A stretch of 64,000 bases of DNA from Opitutaceae bacterium (GCA_041395105.1 JAWLBB010000001.1:1054001-1118000), one strand, 5' to 3'. Positions 17,176-26,648 are shown, numbered from the stretch's first letter. The notes: generated from the sequence alone by a model not told the origin. A program made the numbers and translations.

Positions 17176-18309
17176 ATGGGGTTTCTAGAATTTTTCGTTC
17201 CGGCATTCAAAGGGATTGGGGTGATCTTTGGGATCCTCTTTCTTTGTCTCTACACCGTTCTAGCGGAACGAAAGATCTCGGCCTGGGTTCAGGGGCGGCG
17301 GGGGCCCAACCGAACGACCTTGCCCGTCGTTGGTTCGATTCCCGTAATAGGGCGATGCATAACCCGGATGGGGATGTTTCAGCCGATGGCAGATGGAGGC
17401 AAACTGCTCTTCAAGGAGGACTTGATCCCTGGTCACGTGAATAGGTTCTATTTCGTGATCGCTCCAATTCTGGCGTTCATACCGGCTTTGATCGCGGTTT
17501 CGGTGGTTCCCTTTGGACAGTATATCAGTGCGACCACTGGGACGGTCCGGACGCTGATACTCACTGATATCGATGTCGGAATTCTGCTGGTCTTTGCCAT
17601 TGCGTCATTCGGAGTTTACAGCCTGATTTTAGCTGGCTGGTCATCAAACAGTAAGTACCCGCTATTGGGTGGCATCCGCGCTGCAGCGCAGATGATTTCA
17701 TATGAGATGGCAATGGTTGTTTCTGTAATTCCTGTTTTCTTGTGGGTCAACGGTCCCGGTGGTGCCGGCACGCTGAGTCTTGTCCGAGTGGTCGAGGTGC
17801 AGGAAAACTTCTGGTTCGCCATATGGCAGCCCATGTCGGCCCTGATCTTCATTATCGCGATCTTTGCCGAGACGAACCGGCTCCCCTTCGATATGCCGGA
17901 GTCTGAGACAGACCTCGTTGGGGGATACCACACCGAATACGCGAGTTTCAAATTCGGCCTGTTTTTCGTTGGCGAGTATGCCAATATGTTGATTGGTTCC
18001 TGTTTGGTCGTTCTGTTGTTCTTTGGTGGTTGGCATCCGCTTCCATGGATAACTTGGAATGAGGTGGCGGAGTGGACGAACCTACCGTTCTGGTTCAGTG
18101 GGATTCCGGGTGCTTTGGTCTCTTTGATTACCTTCATGGCCAAGACATTCCTGATGCTGTTTCTTTTCATTCTGGTGCGATGGACACTGCCGCGCTTCCG
18201 TTACGATCAGGTTATGCGAATAGGCTGGAAGGTCCTGCTTCCGGCCTCGATCGGAAATCTCGTCTTCAATGCGGTGCTCATCGCCATGATTGACCGCTTC
18301 TGGAATTAG
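17176..18309 (+). CDS. nuoH: Orphan NADH-quinone oxidoreductase subunit H (NuoH/ND1)
   Basis: 377 residues, about 8 membrane helices. NuoH is the complex I membrane subunit that forms much of the quinone chamber and joins it to the proton-pumping arm. The conserved blocks are present: LAERKISAWVQGRRGPNR, GMFQPMADGGKLLFKED, GGIRAAAQMISYEMAM, FAETNRLPFDMPESETDLVG and GYHTEYASFKFGLFFVGEYA. The ATG at 17176 is chosen because the first helix begins at once; the frame is open further upstream. No other nuo gene is near: upstream are methyltransferases and downstream small membrane proteins and a Cu-ATPase. A stand-alone NuoH is unusual. It may be a spare subunit, or serve a related membrane complex such as a hydrogenase or formate lyase. 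Confidence 0.93.
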   Translation: MGFLEFFVPAFKGIGVIFGILFLCLYTVLAERKISAWVQGRRGPNRTTLPVVGSIPVIGRCITRMGMFQPMADGGKLLFKEDLIPGHVNRFYFVIAPILAFIPALIAVSVVPFGQYISATTGTVRTLILTDIDVGILLVFAIASFGVYSLILAGWSSNSKYPLLGGIRAAAQMISYEMAMVVSVIPVFLWVNGPGGAGTLSLVRVVEVQENFWFAIWQPMSALIFIIAIFAETNRLPFDMPESETDLVGGYHTEYASFKFGLFFVGEYANMLIGSCLVVLLFFGGWHPLPWITWNEVAEWTNLPFWFSGIPGALVSLITFMAKTFLMLFLFILVRWTLPRFRYDQVMRIGWKVLLPASIGNLVFNAVLIAMIDRFWN

Positions 18310-18409
18310 CCTCGAAAGCCATTTCTGGTCTGTTGGTGGAGTGCTTTTCTGCGCCTTTCTGAGGGATTGTCGGTTTGCAGGCGTTAAATTGAAGGAGACT
18401 CAATTACGA

Positions 18410-18769
18410 ATGCTAAAGAACGAGAGCAGACAAGAGAGCGGGAAGTCCGCATTTGGCGTGCCGGCTTGGATGGACTGGCGCCCGGTGCGGTTGGCTATTG
18501 GAGAGGTGTGGGTTGACGAAATGGAGGGTGTGATGGGGCGACGAACATTTAGTCACTTTGTTATCAGGGTCTGCGCGGTGGCCTTATCAATCCTTGTTTT
18601 TTTCTCTCTTCCGGCCCTAGGGGTGCAGCCAGGCGGTGCTTTTTCGTTTCTCGCCTTCCTTCTGCTCGCCTGGCCCCTTTTGGTTTTTGAGTACGATGAG
18701 GAGAGGGACTCCATGAGGCGTGCGTTCCGCCTCGCTCGCATCGCCCACAGGGAGGAAGGATCTCGATGA
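18410..18769 (+). CDS. Small membrane protein of unknown function
   Basis: 119 residues. The first half is hydrophilic (MLKNESRQESGKSAFGVPAW). Two hydrophobic helices (about residues 48-66 and 70-88: VIRVCAVALSILVFFSLPAL and FSFLAFLLLAWPLLVFEY) are followed by a basic, acidic tail (DEERDSMRRAFRLARIAHRE). The start at 18410 has AAGGAGA about 11 bp upstream; earlier in-frame starts overlap nuoH. Its stop overlaps the next ATG (ATGA), so the two are coupled. The pattern FSLPALGVQPGGAFSFLAFL parallels FLLPAFGVSAGVTFTLFFIL of the next gene, suggesting they are related duplicates. Function not recognised. Confidence 0.6.
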   Translation: MLKNESRQESGKSAFGVPAWMDWRPVRLAIGEVWVDEMEGVMGRRTFSHFVIRVCAVALSILVFFSLPALGVQPGGAFSFLAFLLLAWPLLVFEYDEERDSMRRAFRLARIAHREEGSR

Positions 18770-18978
18770 AGATGTTGTTCCATCACATCCTGATGTGTGG
18801 TTTCCCACTAATTCTTCTGTTCCTCCTGCCGGCTTTCGGCGTGAGCGCGGGGGTCACCTTTACTCTTTTCTTCATCCTCATGTTCGGTGGACACATCTTT
18901 ATGATGCGAGGCCATGGTGAGGGAGACGACGAAACTCAAGACGATAACTCTGGAAAGGAGAGAATTGATGAAACTTAA
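18766..18978 (+). CDS. Small membrane protein, DUF2933-like
   Basis: 70 residues with one or two membrane helices (MKMLFHHILMCGFPLILLFL and FTLFFILMFGGHIFMMRGHG). The early HH...MCG and the MMRGHG end resemble DUF2933-like small membrane proteins often found next to copper ATPases and Cus systems; Cys, Met and His could bind metal. It overlaps the previous gene by 4 bp and the next by 11 bp, so it is in a tight operon. It appears to share ancestry with the second half of the preceding protein. Confidence 0.66.
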   Translation: MKMLFHHILMCGFPLILLFLLPAFGVSAGVTFTLFFILMFGGHIFMMRGHGEGDDETQDDNSGKERIDET

Positions 18979-19252
18979 TCCTAAAGGTCTGGGCCTCGCA
19001 TTTGGTGTAGCGGCCGTGTTTTTCTATTTGGGTTGCATTCTGCTCATGACCATTGCCGGACGAGGCGCCTTGGTCGTGTTTTTCAATGCCCTGTTGCATG
19101 GTCTGGACATCGGCCCGATCTTGAGTGCGAAGGTCAGTTTTTGGATGACCATTCTGGGGCTGGTTAACACGTTTATTCTTAGCTGGCTCTTTGGCGCCCT
19201 GATCGCGGTTGTCTACAATGGTGCCAACCGACGGATTACCACGGGTCCCTGA
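18968..19252 (+). CDS. Small membrane protein, DUF5676-like
   Basis: 94 residues, two or three helices: LGLAFGVAAVFFYLGCILLM and ILGLVNTFILSWLFGALIAV, ending in AVVYNGANRR. MKLNPKGLGLAFG at the start and ALIAVVYN at the end match the DUF5676 family of small membrane proteins found with heavy-metal resistance genes. The ATG at 18968 is chosen for the AAAGGAGAG site 5 bp upstream. It overlaps the DUF2933-like gene by 11 bp and lies 139 bp before the Cu-ATPase. Role unknown. Confidence 0.76.
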   Translation: MKLNPKGLGLAFGVAAVFFYLGCILLMTIAGRGALVVFFNALLHGLDIGPILSAKVSFWMTILGLVNTFILSWLFGALIAVVYNGANRRITTGP

Positions 19253-19391
19253 AGGTCCACCCATATGTGACGGCAGCAATTTGCTGGTGATTCCTTGTCC
19301 CATGACACAACAAACAGCCTGGATGGCTGGAACCTAGGATCTCCGATATTCGAACGAGATATTCGCCTCACGAAACGCCGACATTCCAACA

Positions 19392-21785
19392 ATGAAGCAC
19401 AAGATCGAATCCGATGAATTGAAGACGGTAGGTTCGTCGACAGGCGAACACACCTCGATTGGCCATGGTCATGTCGAACAGACGGCGGCTCACAGACATA
19501 TCCATACTGACGGGGTGAGAAAAGGCGCCCCTACGGCGGACAAGCCGGTAGCGGCTCGCTACTACTGCCCCATGTGTGAGGGAGTCGAAAGCGATCGTCC
19601 CGGCAATTGCCCCAAGTGCGGAATGAGACTTGAGGAAAACCCCGCCTTCAAGACTTCGGAGGGCAAGCGGATTTGGACGTGTCCGATGCATCCGGAGGTG
19701 AGGGAGGATAAACCAGGGGCCTGCCCGAAGTGCGGGATGGACCTGGAGCCCATCGATGCCACCGGGGAGGGCTCCAATGAAGACGAGGCGGAAATCCTGG
19801 CGCTGAGGCGTAAGTTCTGGGTTGGGCTCTCCTTGACCGTGCCGGTCGTGTTCCTCGCCTTCGATGACATGATCCCTGGGTTGTCCTTTGAGAGGTTCGT
19901 GCCGACGGGTGTCCAGGGTTGGTTGGAGCTGATACTGGCAACCCCTGTCATTTTCTGGGCAGGAGGGTTCTTCTTTACCCGAGCGTGGGCTTCAATCGTC
20001 AATCGAAGCCTGAACATGTTCACCCTGATCGCTCTTGGAGTGGGAGCCGCCTACGGCTTCAGTCTGGTGGCGCTGCTTTTTCCCCATGCCTTTCCTGCCT
20101 CGTTTCAGAAGGGTGGAGAGGTTGGTTTGTATTTCGAGGCGGCAAGCGTCATCACTATCCTGATCATCCTCGGCCAGTTCTTGGAGGCAAAGGCTCGCAG
20201 CGGTACCAATCAGGCGATCAAGAGCCTTCTGGGGCTGGCGGCTAAGACCGCTCACCGGATTATTGACGGGAAGGAAGAAGAGATCGCGATTGATGAACTG
20301 CAGAAAGGGGACCTGCTTCGTGTCCGCCCCGGAGAGAAAATCCCCATCGATGGCGTCATTATCGAGGGAAAGAGCACCATTGATGAATCGATGATCACCG
20401 GTGAGCCCGTTCCAGTTGAAAAGACCAAAGGCGAGAAAACAATAGGGGCCACCGTCAATCAGACCGGAAGTTTCATCATGCGAGCGGAAGCGGTGGGTGC
20501 CGAAACCATGCTCTCGCAAATCGTGCAGATGGTGGCGGATGCGCAAAGAAGCCGGGCTCCGATCCAGAAACTTGTGGATAAGGTCTCAGGGTATTTCGTC
20601 CCCACGGTTGTCAGTATAGCGGTTTTGACGTTTGTCGTTTGGAGTGTCTGGGGGCCGGAACCTGCATTGGTCTATGCTTTGGTCAATGCGGTCGCGGTTC
20701 TCATCATCGCTTGCCCGTGCGCTCTTGGTCTGGCGACTCCGATGTCGATCATGTTCGGGGTCGGCAAAGGGGCGCAATATGGCATTCTGGTCAAGAATGC
20801 AGAAGCGATCGAAGGCGCAGGCAAAATCACCCACCTGATAACCGACAAGACCGGCACTCTGACCGAGGGTCGGCCGGAAGTGGTGGAAATAATCACCTCC
20901 CCAGGAGTGGCGCAAAACGTGCTTCTTAGAATAGCGGCCGCTGTCGAGGCACAGTCTGAGCATCCGCTGGCGCGTGCAGTGGTAAAACGCTCCGAGGCCG
21001 ACGGATTGGAACTCCCGCAGATTTCGGAATTTGAAAGCATCACGGGGGGAGGGGTAAAGGCACGGGTCGACGGATCCGATGTCCGAATCGGGAAGCCTGC
21101 ATTCCTCAAGGAGAGCGGTATCGAGATGTCGGAAGAGTTGCTTACCCGAACCGGCAATCTCCAGGAGCAGGCAAAGACCGTTATCTGGGTTGCGAGAGAC
21201 AACCAGTCACTGGGAATCATCGCAATCGCAGATCCGATCAAAAAGACCACCCCGGCCGCAATCGCGGCTCTGCACGAGATGGGGGTGAAGGTCATTATGT
21301 GCACCGGAGACAATGCGAAGACTGCTGAAGCAGTTGCGTCGGAGTTGGGAATCGACGAGTTCCGCGCGGAAGTCTCGCCAGAGGACAAACACAATTTCGT
21401 GAATGAACTGAAGGCGACCGGCGCCCGCGTTGCCATGGCAGGGGATGGAATCAATGACGCTCCGGCTCTGGCTGCTGCCGATGTCGGTATTGCCATGGGC
21501 ACGGGAACCGACGTCGCGATTCAGAGTGCCGGCTTGACGTTGGTGAAGGGTGATCTTCGAGGAATCGTAGGGGCGCTGAAACTCAGTCGTGCCGTCATGC
21601 GAAATATCCGGCAGAACCTGTTTTGGGCCTACATCTACAACTCGCTCGGGGTGCCGATTGCGGCCGGTGTTCTTTATCCATTCTTCGGAATTCTTCTCAG
21701 CCCGATGATCGCAGGTGCAGCGATGTCGTTCAGTTCACTCTCGGTCGTTCTAAATGCCCGCCGTCTGACTCGGTTCAAGTTCTGA
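19392..21785 (+). CDS. Copper-exporting P1B-type ATPase with two Cys-rich heavy-metal-binding domains
   Basis: 797 residues. Order: His-rich leader ([17 protein letters not shown]), two HMBD modules ([20 protein letters not shown], residues 58-76; [20 protein letters not shown], 96-115), eight membrane helices with the CPC metal site [11 protein letters not shown] (441-443), actuator TGEP, phosphorylation loop DKTGTLT (D485), SEHPLA (the HP motif) and [20 protein letters not shown]. The CPC in TM6 places it with Cu+/Ag+ exporters (CopA/SilP-like). YHS-like HMBD pairs replace the usual CxxC HMA domain, as in many environmental copper ATPases. It stands between small membrane proteins and an isoprenylcysteine-methyltransferase-like gene. 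Confidence 0.95.
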   Translation: MKHKIESDELKTVGSSTGEHTSIGHGHVEQTAAHRHIHTDGVRKGAPTADKPVAARYYCPMCEGVESDRPGNCPKCGMRLEENPAFKTSEGKRIWTCPMHPEVREDKPGACPKCGMDLEPIDATGEGSNEDEAEILALRRKFWVGLSLTVPVVFLAFDDMIPGLSFERFVPTGVQGWLELILATPVIFWAGGFFFTRAWASIVNRSLNMFTLIALGVGAAYGFSLVALLFPHAFPASFQKGGEVGLYFEAASVITILIILGQFLEAKARSGTNQAIKSLLGLAAKTAHRIIDGKEEEIAIDELQKGDLLRVRPGEKIPIDGVIIEGKSTIDESMITGEPVPVEKTKGEKTIGATVNQTGSFIMRAEAVGAETMLSQIVQMVADAQRSRAPIQKLVDKVSGYFVPTVVSIAVLTFVVWSVWGPEPALVYALVNAVAVLIIACPCALGLATPMSIMFGVGKGAQYGILVKNAEAIEGAGKITHLITDKTGTLTEGRPEVVEIITSPGVAQNVLLRIAAAVEAQSEHPLARAVVKRSEADGLELPQISEFESITGGGVKARVDGSDVRIGKPAFLKESGIEMSEELLTRTGNLQEQAKTVIWVARDNQSLGIIAIADPIKKTTPAAIAALHEMGVKVIMCTGDNAKTAEAVASELGIDEFRAEVSPEDKHNFVNELKATGARVAMAGDGINDAPALAAADVGIAMGTGTDVAIQSAGLTLVKGDLRGIVGALKLSRAVMRNIRQNLFWAYIYNSLGVPIAAGVLYPFFGILLSPMIAGAAMSFSSLSVVLNARRLTRFKF

Positions 21786-21823
21786 ACCCGGCCGAAACCT
21801 GGAAGTTACTTGAGGATTTTTTT

Positions 21824-22489
21824 ATGGAACAGTATGTAGGCCATTCCGGCGCGTGGGCCATCGCCCTGATTGTTATTGTCCTGGCGTCGTGGTTTCTTTA
21901 TCGCTATCTCGCACCCAAAACCTGGAGAGAGTGGGCCAGTGCCGGCGTTGTTCAGGCCTTCATCATCGCTCTTTATGCGGAAATGTACGGCTTTCCGCTT
22001 ACCATCTACCTGCTTGTACGGTTCTTCGGCCTGGATCAGACCTATCTGAATGCGAGCCTTTGGGCTACTTTGTTGGGCCTGGGAGCGACCGGCATGATGA
22101 TTTCCATGATCGTTGGATACGCGATCGCATTTCTTGGCATCGGAATCTTTATCGAGGGTTGGCGAGAACTCCATAAGGCTCGGCAGGAGGATCGTCTCGT
22201 GACCGATGGTCTCTATGGGCTGGTGCGCCATCCGCAATACACTGGGCTCTTCATCGCTATCTTCGGCGAAGGCATCGTCCACTGGCCCACAGTGTTTTCT
22301 GTCGCGCTGTTTCCGGTAGTGGTGGTGGCTTACGTGCTGCTTGCTCGCCGGGAGGAGCGAAAAGTCCTGGAGGAATATGGTGATGAGTATCGGGACTACC
22401 AACAGCGTGTGCCGGCATTCATTCCGCAGTGGGGGAAATGGCGCACGGTGTTCGATATGGCCAGAGCAGCCATTGTTCGCCGAGATTGA
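21824..22489 (+). CDS. ICMT/PEMT-family membrane methyltransferase
   Basis: 221 residues with about five membrane helices and the C-terminal SAM-binding signature of the isoprenylcysteine carboxyl methyltransferase / phospholipid methyltransferase family: LVTDGLYGLVRHPQYTGLFI, then ARREERKVLEEYGDEYRDYQ and RVPAFIP. The RHPQY...E-R-LxxEYGxEY pair is the cofactor site. The start at 21824 follows TGAGGA; an opening from 21623 overlaps the ATPase and is ignored. Such genes commonly accompany Cu/Zn/Co ATPases on metal islands; the substrate there is unknown. It could also act on lipids like the other island methyltransferases. Confidence 0.86.
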   Translation: MEQYVGHSGAWAIALIVIVLASWFLYRYLAPKTWREWASAGVVQAFIIALYAEMYGFPLTIYLLVRFFGLDQTYLNASLWATLLGLGATGMMISMIVGYAIAFLGIGIFIEGWRELHKARQEDRLVTDGLYGLVRHPQYTGLFIAIFGEGIVHWPTVFSVALFPVVVVAYVLLARREERKVLEEYGDEYRDYQQRVPAFIPQWGKWRTVFDMARAAIVRRD

Positions 22490-22687
22490 GGCGAGTCGGG
22501 TGGGGCGAACCGTAGGGATGAACTTCCCGGTGCAGACGCCATGCTCTGTTGAAGTCGGACGATCGTAAGCGCCCACCCCGACCAGTCGCAGCAAGCCGCT
22601 TCTGCTGAAATTATGAGGGAAGCGATGGTTTCCGACGTTCAATGTGATGGAGGCGATCCTCCCAAGTAAATGCGTTATCCAAACAAT

Positions 22688-23098
22688 ATGAAGAAGACAA
22701 TCCTATCAGTAACTGCGGGAGTCATCGCTCTGACCATAACAGCTGGCGTCTATGGCGGCGATCAGGCCGCCTCTGCGTCCACGCCTCCGCCCGCGAAAAG
22801 CTCGGGTCCGGCTAAGGCCCCACCTATGGATTCTGAAGCAGCGGCCCTGGCCGCGTATCCGATGACGGTCTGCGTTGTTTCTGGTGATCCTCTTGAGGGC
22901 GCCGGCATGGAGCCCTATGACTACGTCTATAAGACGGAGGGAAAACCGAACCAGTTGGTCCGGCTATGCTGTAAAGACTGCCTGCGGGACTTCAAAAAAG
23001 ACCCGGAAAAATACCTCGCGAAGATCGAAGCGGCAACCGCCAACAGAGTTGCGGAAGCCAAAGCCAGCGAGAGTGTCCATTCGGGACACAATCATTGA
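22688..23098 (+). CDS. Secreted YHS-like metal-binding protein
   Basis: 136 residues. Signal peptide MKKTILSVTAGVIALTITAG, then an Ala/Pro-rich linker and a YHS-like domain: YPMTVCVVSGDPLEGAGMEP, ending LVRLCCKDCLRDFKKDPEKY. The C...CC..C pattern before FxxDPxKY is the YHS-type metal (Cu/Zn) site; the tail is His-rich (HSGHNH). An ATG 18 bp upstream (22670) is possible, but the Lys-Lys signal peptide start is preferred. Probably a periplasmic copper-binding partner of the ATPase; that is inference. Confidence 0.74.
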   Translation: MKKTILSVTAGVIALTITAGVYGGDQAASASTPPPAKSSGPAKAPPMDSEAAALAAYPMTVCVVSGDPLEGAGMEPYDYVYKTEGKPNQLVRLCCKDCLRDFKKDPEKYLAKIEAATANRVAEAKASESVHSGHNH

Positions 23099-23170
23099 GG
23101 CAGCCTTTGCAGGTCTGGCTTTGGGTAGGGCGAGTCATCTTGAGTCTGATTCACCGGCCGAGACCTTAGT

Positions 23171-23611
23171 GTGTTTGAAGTCATGATCGAACTGTTCGGC
23201 AGGGTCCATCCGCTCTTGGTACATTTCCCGATCGCGTTACTACTGATTGCCGCTGGGCTTGAAGTGTGGCGCTTGAAGGCGGAGTCTTTGGTCGTTGCGC
23301 ACTTCGTTCTGTTGACCTCTTTGCTCGGGGCATTTTTCTCGGCTGCTGCTGTTGCGACCGGGTGGGTGTTCAGCAACGAATTCCATCGAAGCGACACCGC
23401 TGCTTTGCTCGCCCAGCATCGTTGGCTTGGTTTTGCCACTTTGATTCTGGCCGTTGTCACTGCCGGAGTGGTCTGGCGCTGGAATCGACCCCCGAGCAAC
23501 AGCCAGAAGTGGATTCGGCGCCTTCTAGTCTGGGCGACTGCTGCGATATTGGTTGCGGCAGCCCATGTTGGCGCGATGGCGGTTTGGGGAGACGACTTTT
23601 TCTCCGGCTGA
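23171..23611 (+). CDS. DUF2231 membrane protein
   Basis: 146 residues, four membrane helices. The LFGRVHPLLVHFPIALLLIA start with two His in helix 1, and a third His in QHRWLGF before helix 3, are the DUF2231 hallmark; conserved His in membrane helices suggest haem or metal binding. Starts at GTG 23171; an ATG at 23183 would give MIELFGRVHP and is equally possible. It is preceded by the YHS-like gene and followed, after 242 bp, by a porin. DUF2231 proteins are often encoded near cytochromes c, as here. Function unknown. Confidence 0.8.
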   Translation: MFEVMIELFGRVHPLLVHFPIALLLIAAGLEVWRLKAESLVVAHFVLLTSLLGAFFSAAAVATGWVFSNEFHRSDTAALLAQHRWLGFATLILAVVTAGVVWRWNRPPSNSQKWIRRLLVWATAAILVAAAHVGAMAVWGDDFFSG

Positions 23612-23853
23612 AGCGGATTCACTCCGAGCGACTCGCTCTTGTGTAAGCCGGAAGTGTGCCCTTCGGCTACTGGCCGGTTTGCGTCGTCATCGTCAGAGAC
23701 AAGGGGAGAATCGATATTCTCGCTAAGTTATTTCGAGGGATTTGGAACTTCTCCGCGTTTAACTGGGTATGCGCCGTCTAGAGTCCTTGGTCTTCAAGCG
23801 CCGGACCTATGAAGTGTCCATGCGTCCGCCCCACAGAACTGAACCCTGATTCC

Positions 23854-25188
23854 ATGCAAACATCCTACCCCTCACGAGCCCTGATCAAGTATCGACTCCT
23901 GACTGTAATCTTCCTTTGCGTCATTGGGTTCAATTCCTATGCGCAGGCCGCGGACTCAACAAGCGATGATCAGCTTCGAAAGGAATACGATGAACTCAAG
24001 CAGACGGTCCAGCTCCTGAACGAAAAGCTTCAGAGCCTTGAGGCGAAATTAACGCAAGTGGAGGAGAGCGAACCCCAGGCAGTTCAATCCCAATCCAACC
24101 TCGATAATGCCTACTCTGGTGACTCGATCTACCACATCGCGGGTTATGCAGATGCCGGATTCTATGGGACGGACGGCGGTGACGGGAGTTTCGCCACCGG
24201 AAGCTTTGCTCCGATTTTGCACTACCAATACAAGGACCTGGTCCTTTTTGAGGGAGAAATCGCCTTTGTGATGGAGAGAGGTCCGAACGGTGAGACCCTG
24301 ACGGAAACTGAGATCGAGTACATGTCGATAGACCTGTTTCTGAATGACTATGCCGCGCTGGTCGTCGGAAAGTTTCTGAGTCCTATTGGGCAGTTCGTCC
24401 AGAACCTGCATCCTTCGTGGATCAACAAGCTCCCATCGGCTCCTATTGGTTTCAGCGCCGGACATGGAGGGTCGCAAGCGGCTCCTGTTGCAGAATTTGG
24501 AATCCAGCTGAGAGGAGGAGCACAATTCTCTGAAAGGCGACTCAATTACGCGCTTTATGTCGGAAATGGCCCTGCGATGTTGGTTGAGGAGGGGGATGAT
24601 GGCCTCGAGATCGAGGGGATTGACACGACAGGTCGACTCAGCTCTGAAGGGACCTATTCGACAGGTGGCAGGATTGGGTTTATTCCTCTCCCGGATTTCG
24701 AAGTCGGTCTCTCGCTAGCCGTAGGTGAGGCATCTGTTGCTGAAGCGGCCGGGCACGGAGACGAAACCATGGAGCCGGATGAGGGAGATGATCACGATGA
24801 GGCACCAATCAACAATCGGGATTACCTGGTCTATGGATTTGACTTCTACTATTCTCCCCGCGCCTTCCGGAGCCTCGCGGTCCGAGGTGAATACGTCCGG
24901 ACATCCTTGGGCAATGGTCAATTGGGCGAAGCAGACCCCGGCGAAAGCGTCTGGGAGGCATGGTATGTTCAGGCATCCTATCTTTGGGAGAAACGCAAAC
25001 TCGAGCCGGTATTGCGGTACGGACAGTACAACGATCCTCACGGGGAGGAAGCCACTCAATGGGCGATGGGTGTGAACTATCTCTTCTCCAACAACTTGAT
25101 CGGGAAATTCGCCTACGAATTCAACGAATCAAATGAGGAGGCCGGCGCTGCTAATCAGTACGGGGTGCAACTGGCGTATGGCTTCTGA
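23854..25188 (+). CDS. Outer-membrane porin-like beta-barrel protein with N-terminal coiled coil
   Basis: 444 residues. Signal peptide (IKYRLLTVIFLCVIGFNSYA, cleavage AQA/AD) at 23854, then a short coiled coil (YDELKQTVQLLNEKLQSLEA), then a beta-barrel of alternating strands ending in a Phe (YGVQLAYGF). The N-terminal coiled coil plus barrel layout is that of phosphate/anion-type or zinc-related porins. The loop near residues 300-325 is rich in His, Asp and Glu (HGDETMEPDEGDDHDEAPIN), so it may bind metal at the pore. Frames starting at 23809 only add an unlikely leader. It stands upstream of two cytochromes c and RnfEA. Confidence 0.8.
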   Translation: MQTSYPSRALIKYRLLTVIFLCVIGFNSYAQAADSTSDDQLRKEYDELKQTVQLLNEKLQSLEAKLTQVEESEPQAVQSQSNLDNAYSGDSIYHIAGYADAGFYGTDGGDGSFATGSFAPILHYQYKDLVLFEGEIAFVMERGPNGETLTETEIEYMSIDLFLNDYAALVVGKFLSPIGQFVQNLHPSWINKLPSAPIGFSAGHGGSQAAPVAEFGIQLRGGAQFSERRLNYALYVGNGPAMLVEEGDDGLEIEGIDTTGRLSSEGTYSTGGRIGFIPLPDFEVGLSLAVGEASVAEAAGHGDETMEPDEGDDHDEAPINNRDYLVYGFDFYYSPRAFRSLAVRGEYVRTSLGNGQLGEADPGESVWEAWYVQASYLWEKRKLEPVLRYGQYNDPHGEEATQWAMGVNYLFSNNLIGKFAYEFNESNEEAGAANQYGVQLAYGF

Positions 25189-25240
25189 GTCGAGTGCAGA
25201 TCCCACGACAGCATCCACGAATCATCCATCCCTGAACAAA

Positions 25241-25543
25241 ATGAAGAGAATCTACGCAATCATCGTCGTCTTGGGCCTCGGCTACATGTTGACAGCAGGT
25301 GTCGCATCAATCGCGACGGGCGCCTCTTCGCCAGATCAGAGCAGAAAGGAAGAGACCCAAGGAGACTTTATCCGGGGTGCCCAAGTTTGGGCGAATAATT
25401 GTACGCGTTGTCACAATATCCGAGGTCCGAAGGAATTTAACGACCAACAGTGGAAAGTGATTGTAACGCATATGCGTGTGCGTGCCGGACTGACGGGTCA
25501 GGACGTCCGAGATGTCTTGGCTTTCATGCAACAGAGTAACTGA
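25241..25543 (+). CDS. Small monohaem c-type cytochrome
   Basis: 100 residues. N-terminal signal or anchor helix (MKRIYAIIVVLGLGYMLTAG) and one haem site CTRCH at residues 54-58. Met78 (VTHMRVRAGL) is the likely distal ligand. The short fold after the haem (QDVRDVLAFMQ) resembles PF13442-type small cytochromes. It starts 52 bp after the porin stop and ends 7 bp before a second cytochrome gene, so the two are co-transcribed. Periplasmic, possibly membrane tethered. Probable electron carrier; partner unknown. Confidence 0.86.
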   Translation: MKRIYAIIVVLGLGYMLTAGVASIATGASSPDQSRKEETQGDFIRGAQVWANNCTRCHNIRGPKEFNDQQWKVIVTHMRVRAGLTGQDVRDVLAFMQQSN

Positions 25544-25550
25544 GGGCAAG

Positions 25551-25907
25551 ATGAACCAACACATCCAACTAGCTGTCCTCGCGGGACTGGTCGCCGTCGC
25601 TTCATCCTATGGGGCCGAGCCCAATATTGACCAGGGCAAGAAGGTTTACGGGACCACTTGCATTGTATGTCACGGGAAAGACGGGAAAGGTACGATCCCC
25701 GGGGTCCCCGATCTTGCCGTTAAGAACAGCCGTCTTATGCAGGACGAGAATGTATTGTTTGAGCGTGTTCGAGACGGATTCCAGAGCTCAGGGAGTCCGT
25801 TGGCCATGCCTCCGAAAGGTGGGAACCCGACACTGACCGATACCGATATCCGTGATACTCTGGCCTACATGCGTGACTCTTTTCCGAAGAAGACAGGGAA
25901 GAAGTAG
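25551..25907 (+). CDS. Class I monohaem c-type cytochrome, soluble periplasmic
   Basis: 118 residues: signal peptide (cleavage SYGA/EP), haem motif CIVCH at 37-41 with the GKDGKGTIPGVPDL segment, distal Met86 in SPLAMPPKGG, and C-terminal helix IRDTLAYMRDSF. This is the cytochrome c5/c553-like layout with both axial ligands visible. GAGGG ribosome site 4 bp upstream. It lies 73 bp before rnfE. Likely shuttles electrons in the periplasm; whether it talks to the RnfEA pair is the open question. Confidence 0.9.
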   Translation: MNQHIQLAVLAGLVAVASSYGAEPNIDQGKKVYGTTCIVCHGKDGKGTIPGVPDLAVKNSRLMQDENVLFERVRDGFQSSGSPLAMPPKGGNPTLTDTDIRDTLAYMRDSFPKKTGKK

Positions 25908-25979
25908 CAGGGATCAGCTCTGACTTTGATGCCTATTCACGATCCTGATTTGTAGCTTAGAACGAAGGGTTCTTGATCA

Positions 25980-26648
25980 GTGCTTACCCATTTAGAGCAG
26001 CAGGCTCCGCTTAGTTGGGAGACGTTCGCGGAGGGACTCTGGAAAGAGAATCCAGTATTTGTGATGGTGCTCGGTTTGTGCCCGGTTCTCGCAGTGACCA
26101 ATATGGCAATGAATGCCCTCGCCATGGGACTGGCGACGACTTTCGTTCTTATCTGTTCGGGCGTTTTGGTTTCCCTTCTCCGCCGGCTCATTCCCAATCA
26201 GGTGAGAATCGCCTGCTACGTGATCATAATTGCCACTTTCGTCACGATCGCGGACTATGCCATGCAAGCAATCAGCCTTGAGATCTCCCGAGCCCTGGGT
26301 GCGTTCACCCAGTTGATCGTGGTCAATTGCCTTATTTTGAGCCGAGCCGAGGTCTACGCATCTCGCAACCGGGCGCTGAGTTCGTTCTTAAACGCATTGG
26401 GGATGGGATTGGGATTCACCTTTGCGTTGCTTTGCTTGGGCGTTGTCCGGGAGGTCCTGGGTAGTGGATCGCTGTTCAATTTTGATCTATTCGGTCCCAG
26501 GTTTCAACCATGGGCGATTTTTGCGCTACCGCCAGGTGGATTCTTTGTCCTGGCGTTCTGGTTGTACCTCTTCTCGGCGATTCGCAAATGGAGAGGCACG
26601 TTAGCTGAACACCCAGTAGGAGAGGGAGGATGCAGTCTGGATCACTGA
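25980..26648 (+). CDS. rnfE: RnfE/RsxE-like electron transport subunit (NqrD homologue)
   Basis: 222 residues, six membrane helices. RnfE with RnfA forms the membrane core that holds a [2Fe-2S] cluster at the bilayer centre in Rnf and Na+-NQR. The two required Cys are present: C34 in LGLCPVLAVTNMAMNALAMG and C117 in QLIVVNCLILSRAEVYASRN. The motif FLNALGMGLGFTFALLCLG and the REVLGSG end are also typical. GTG start with AAGGG 11 bp before. It overlaps rnfA by 19 bp. RnfB, C, D and G genes, which normally flank E and A, are absent in this window. Confidence 0.92.
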   Translation: MLTHLEQQAPLSWETFAEGLWKENPVFVMVLGLCPVLAVTNMAMNALAMGLATTFVLICSGVLVSLLRRLIPNQVRIACYVIIIATFVTIADYAMQAISLEISRALGAFTQLIVVNCLILSRAEVYASRNRALSSFLNALGMGLGFTFALLCLGVVREVLGSGSLFNFDLFGPRFQPWAIFALPPGGFFVLAFWLYLFSAIRKWRGTLAEHPVGEGGCSLDH

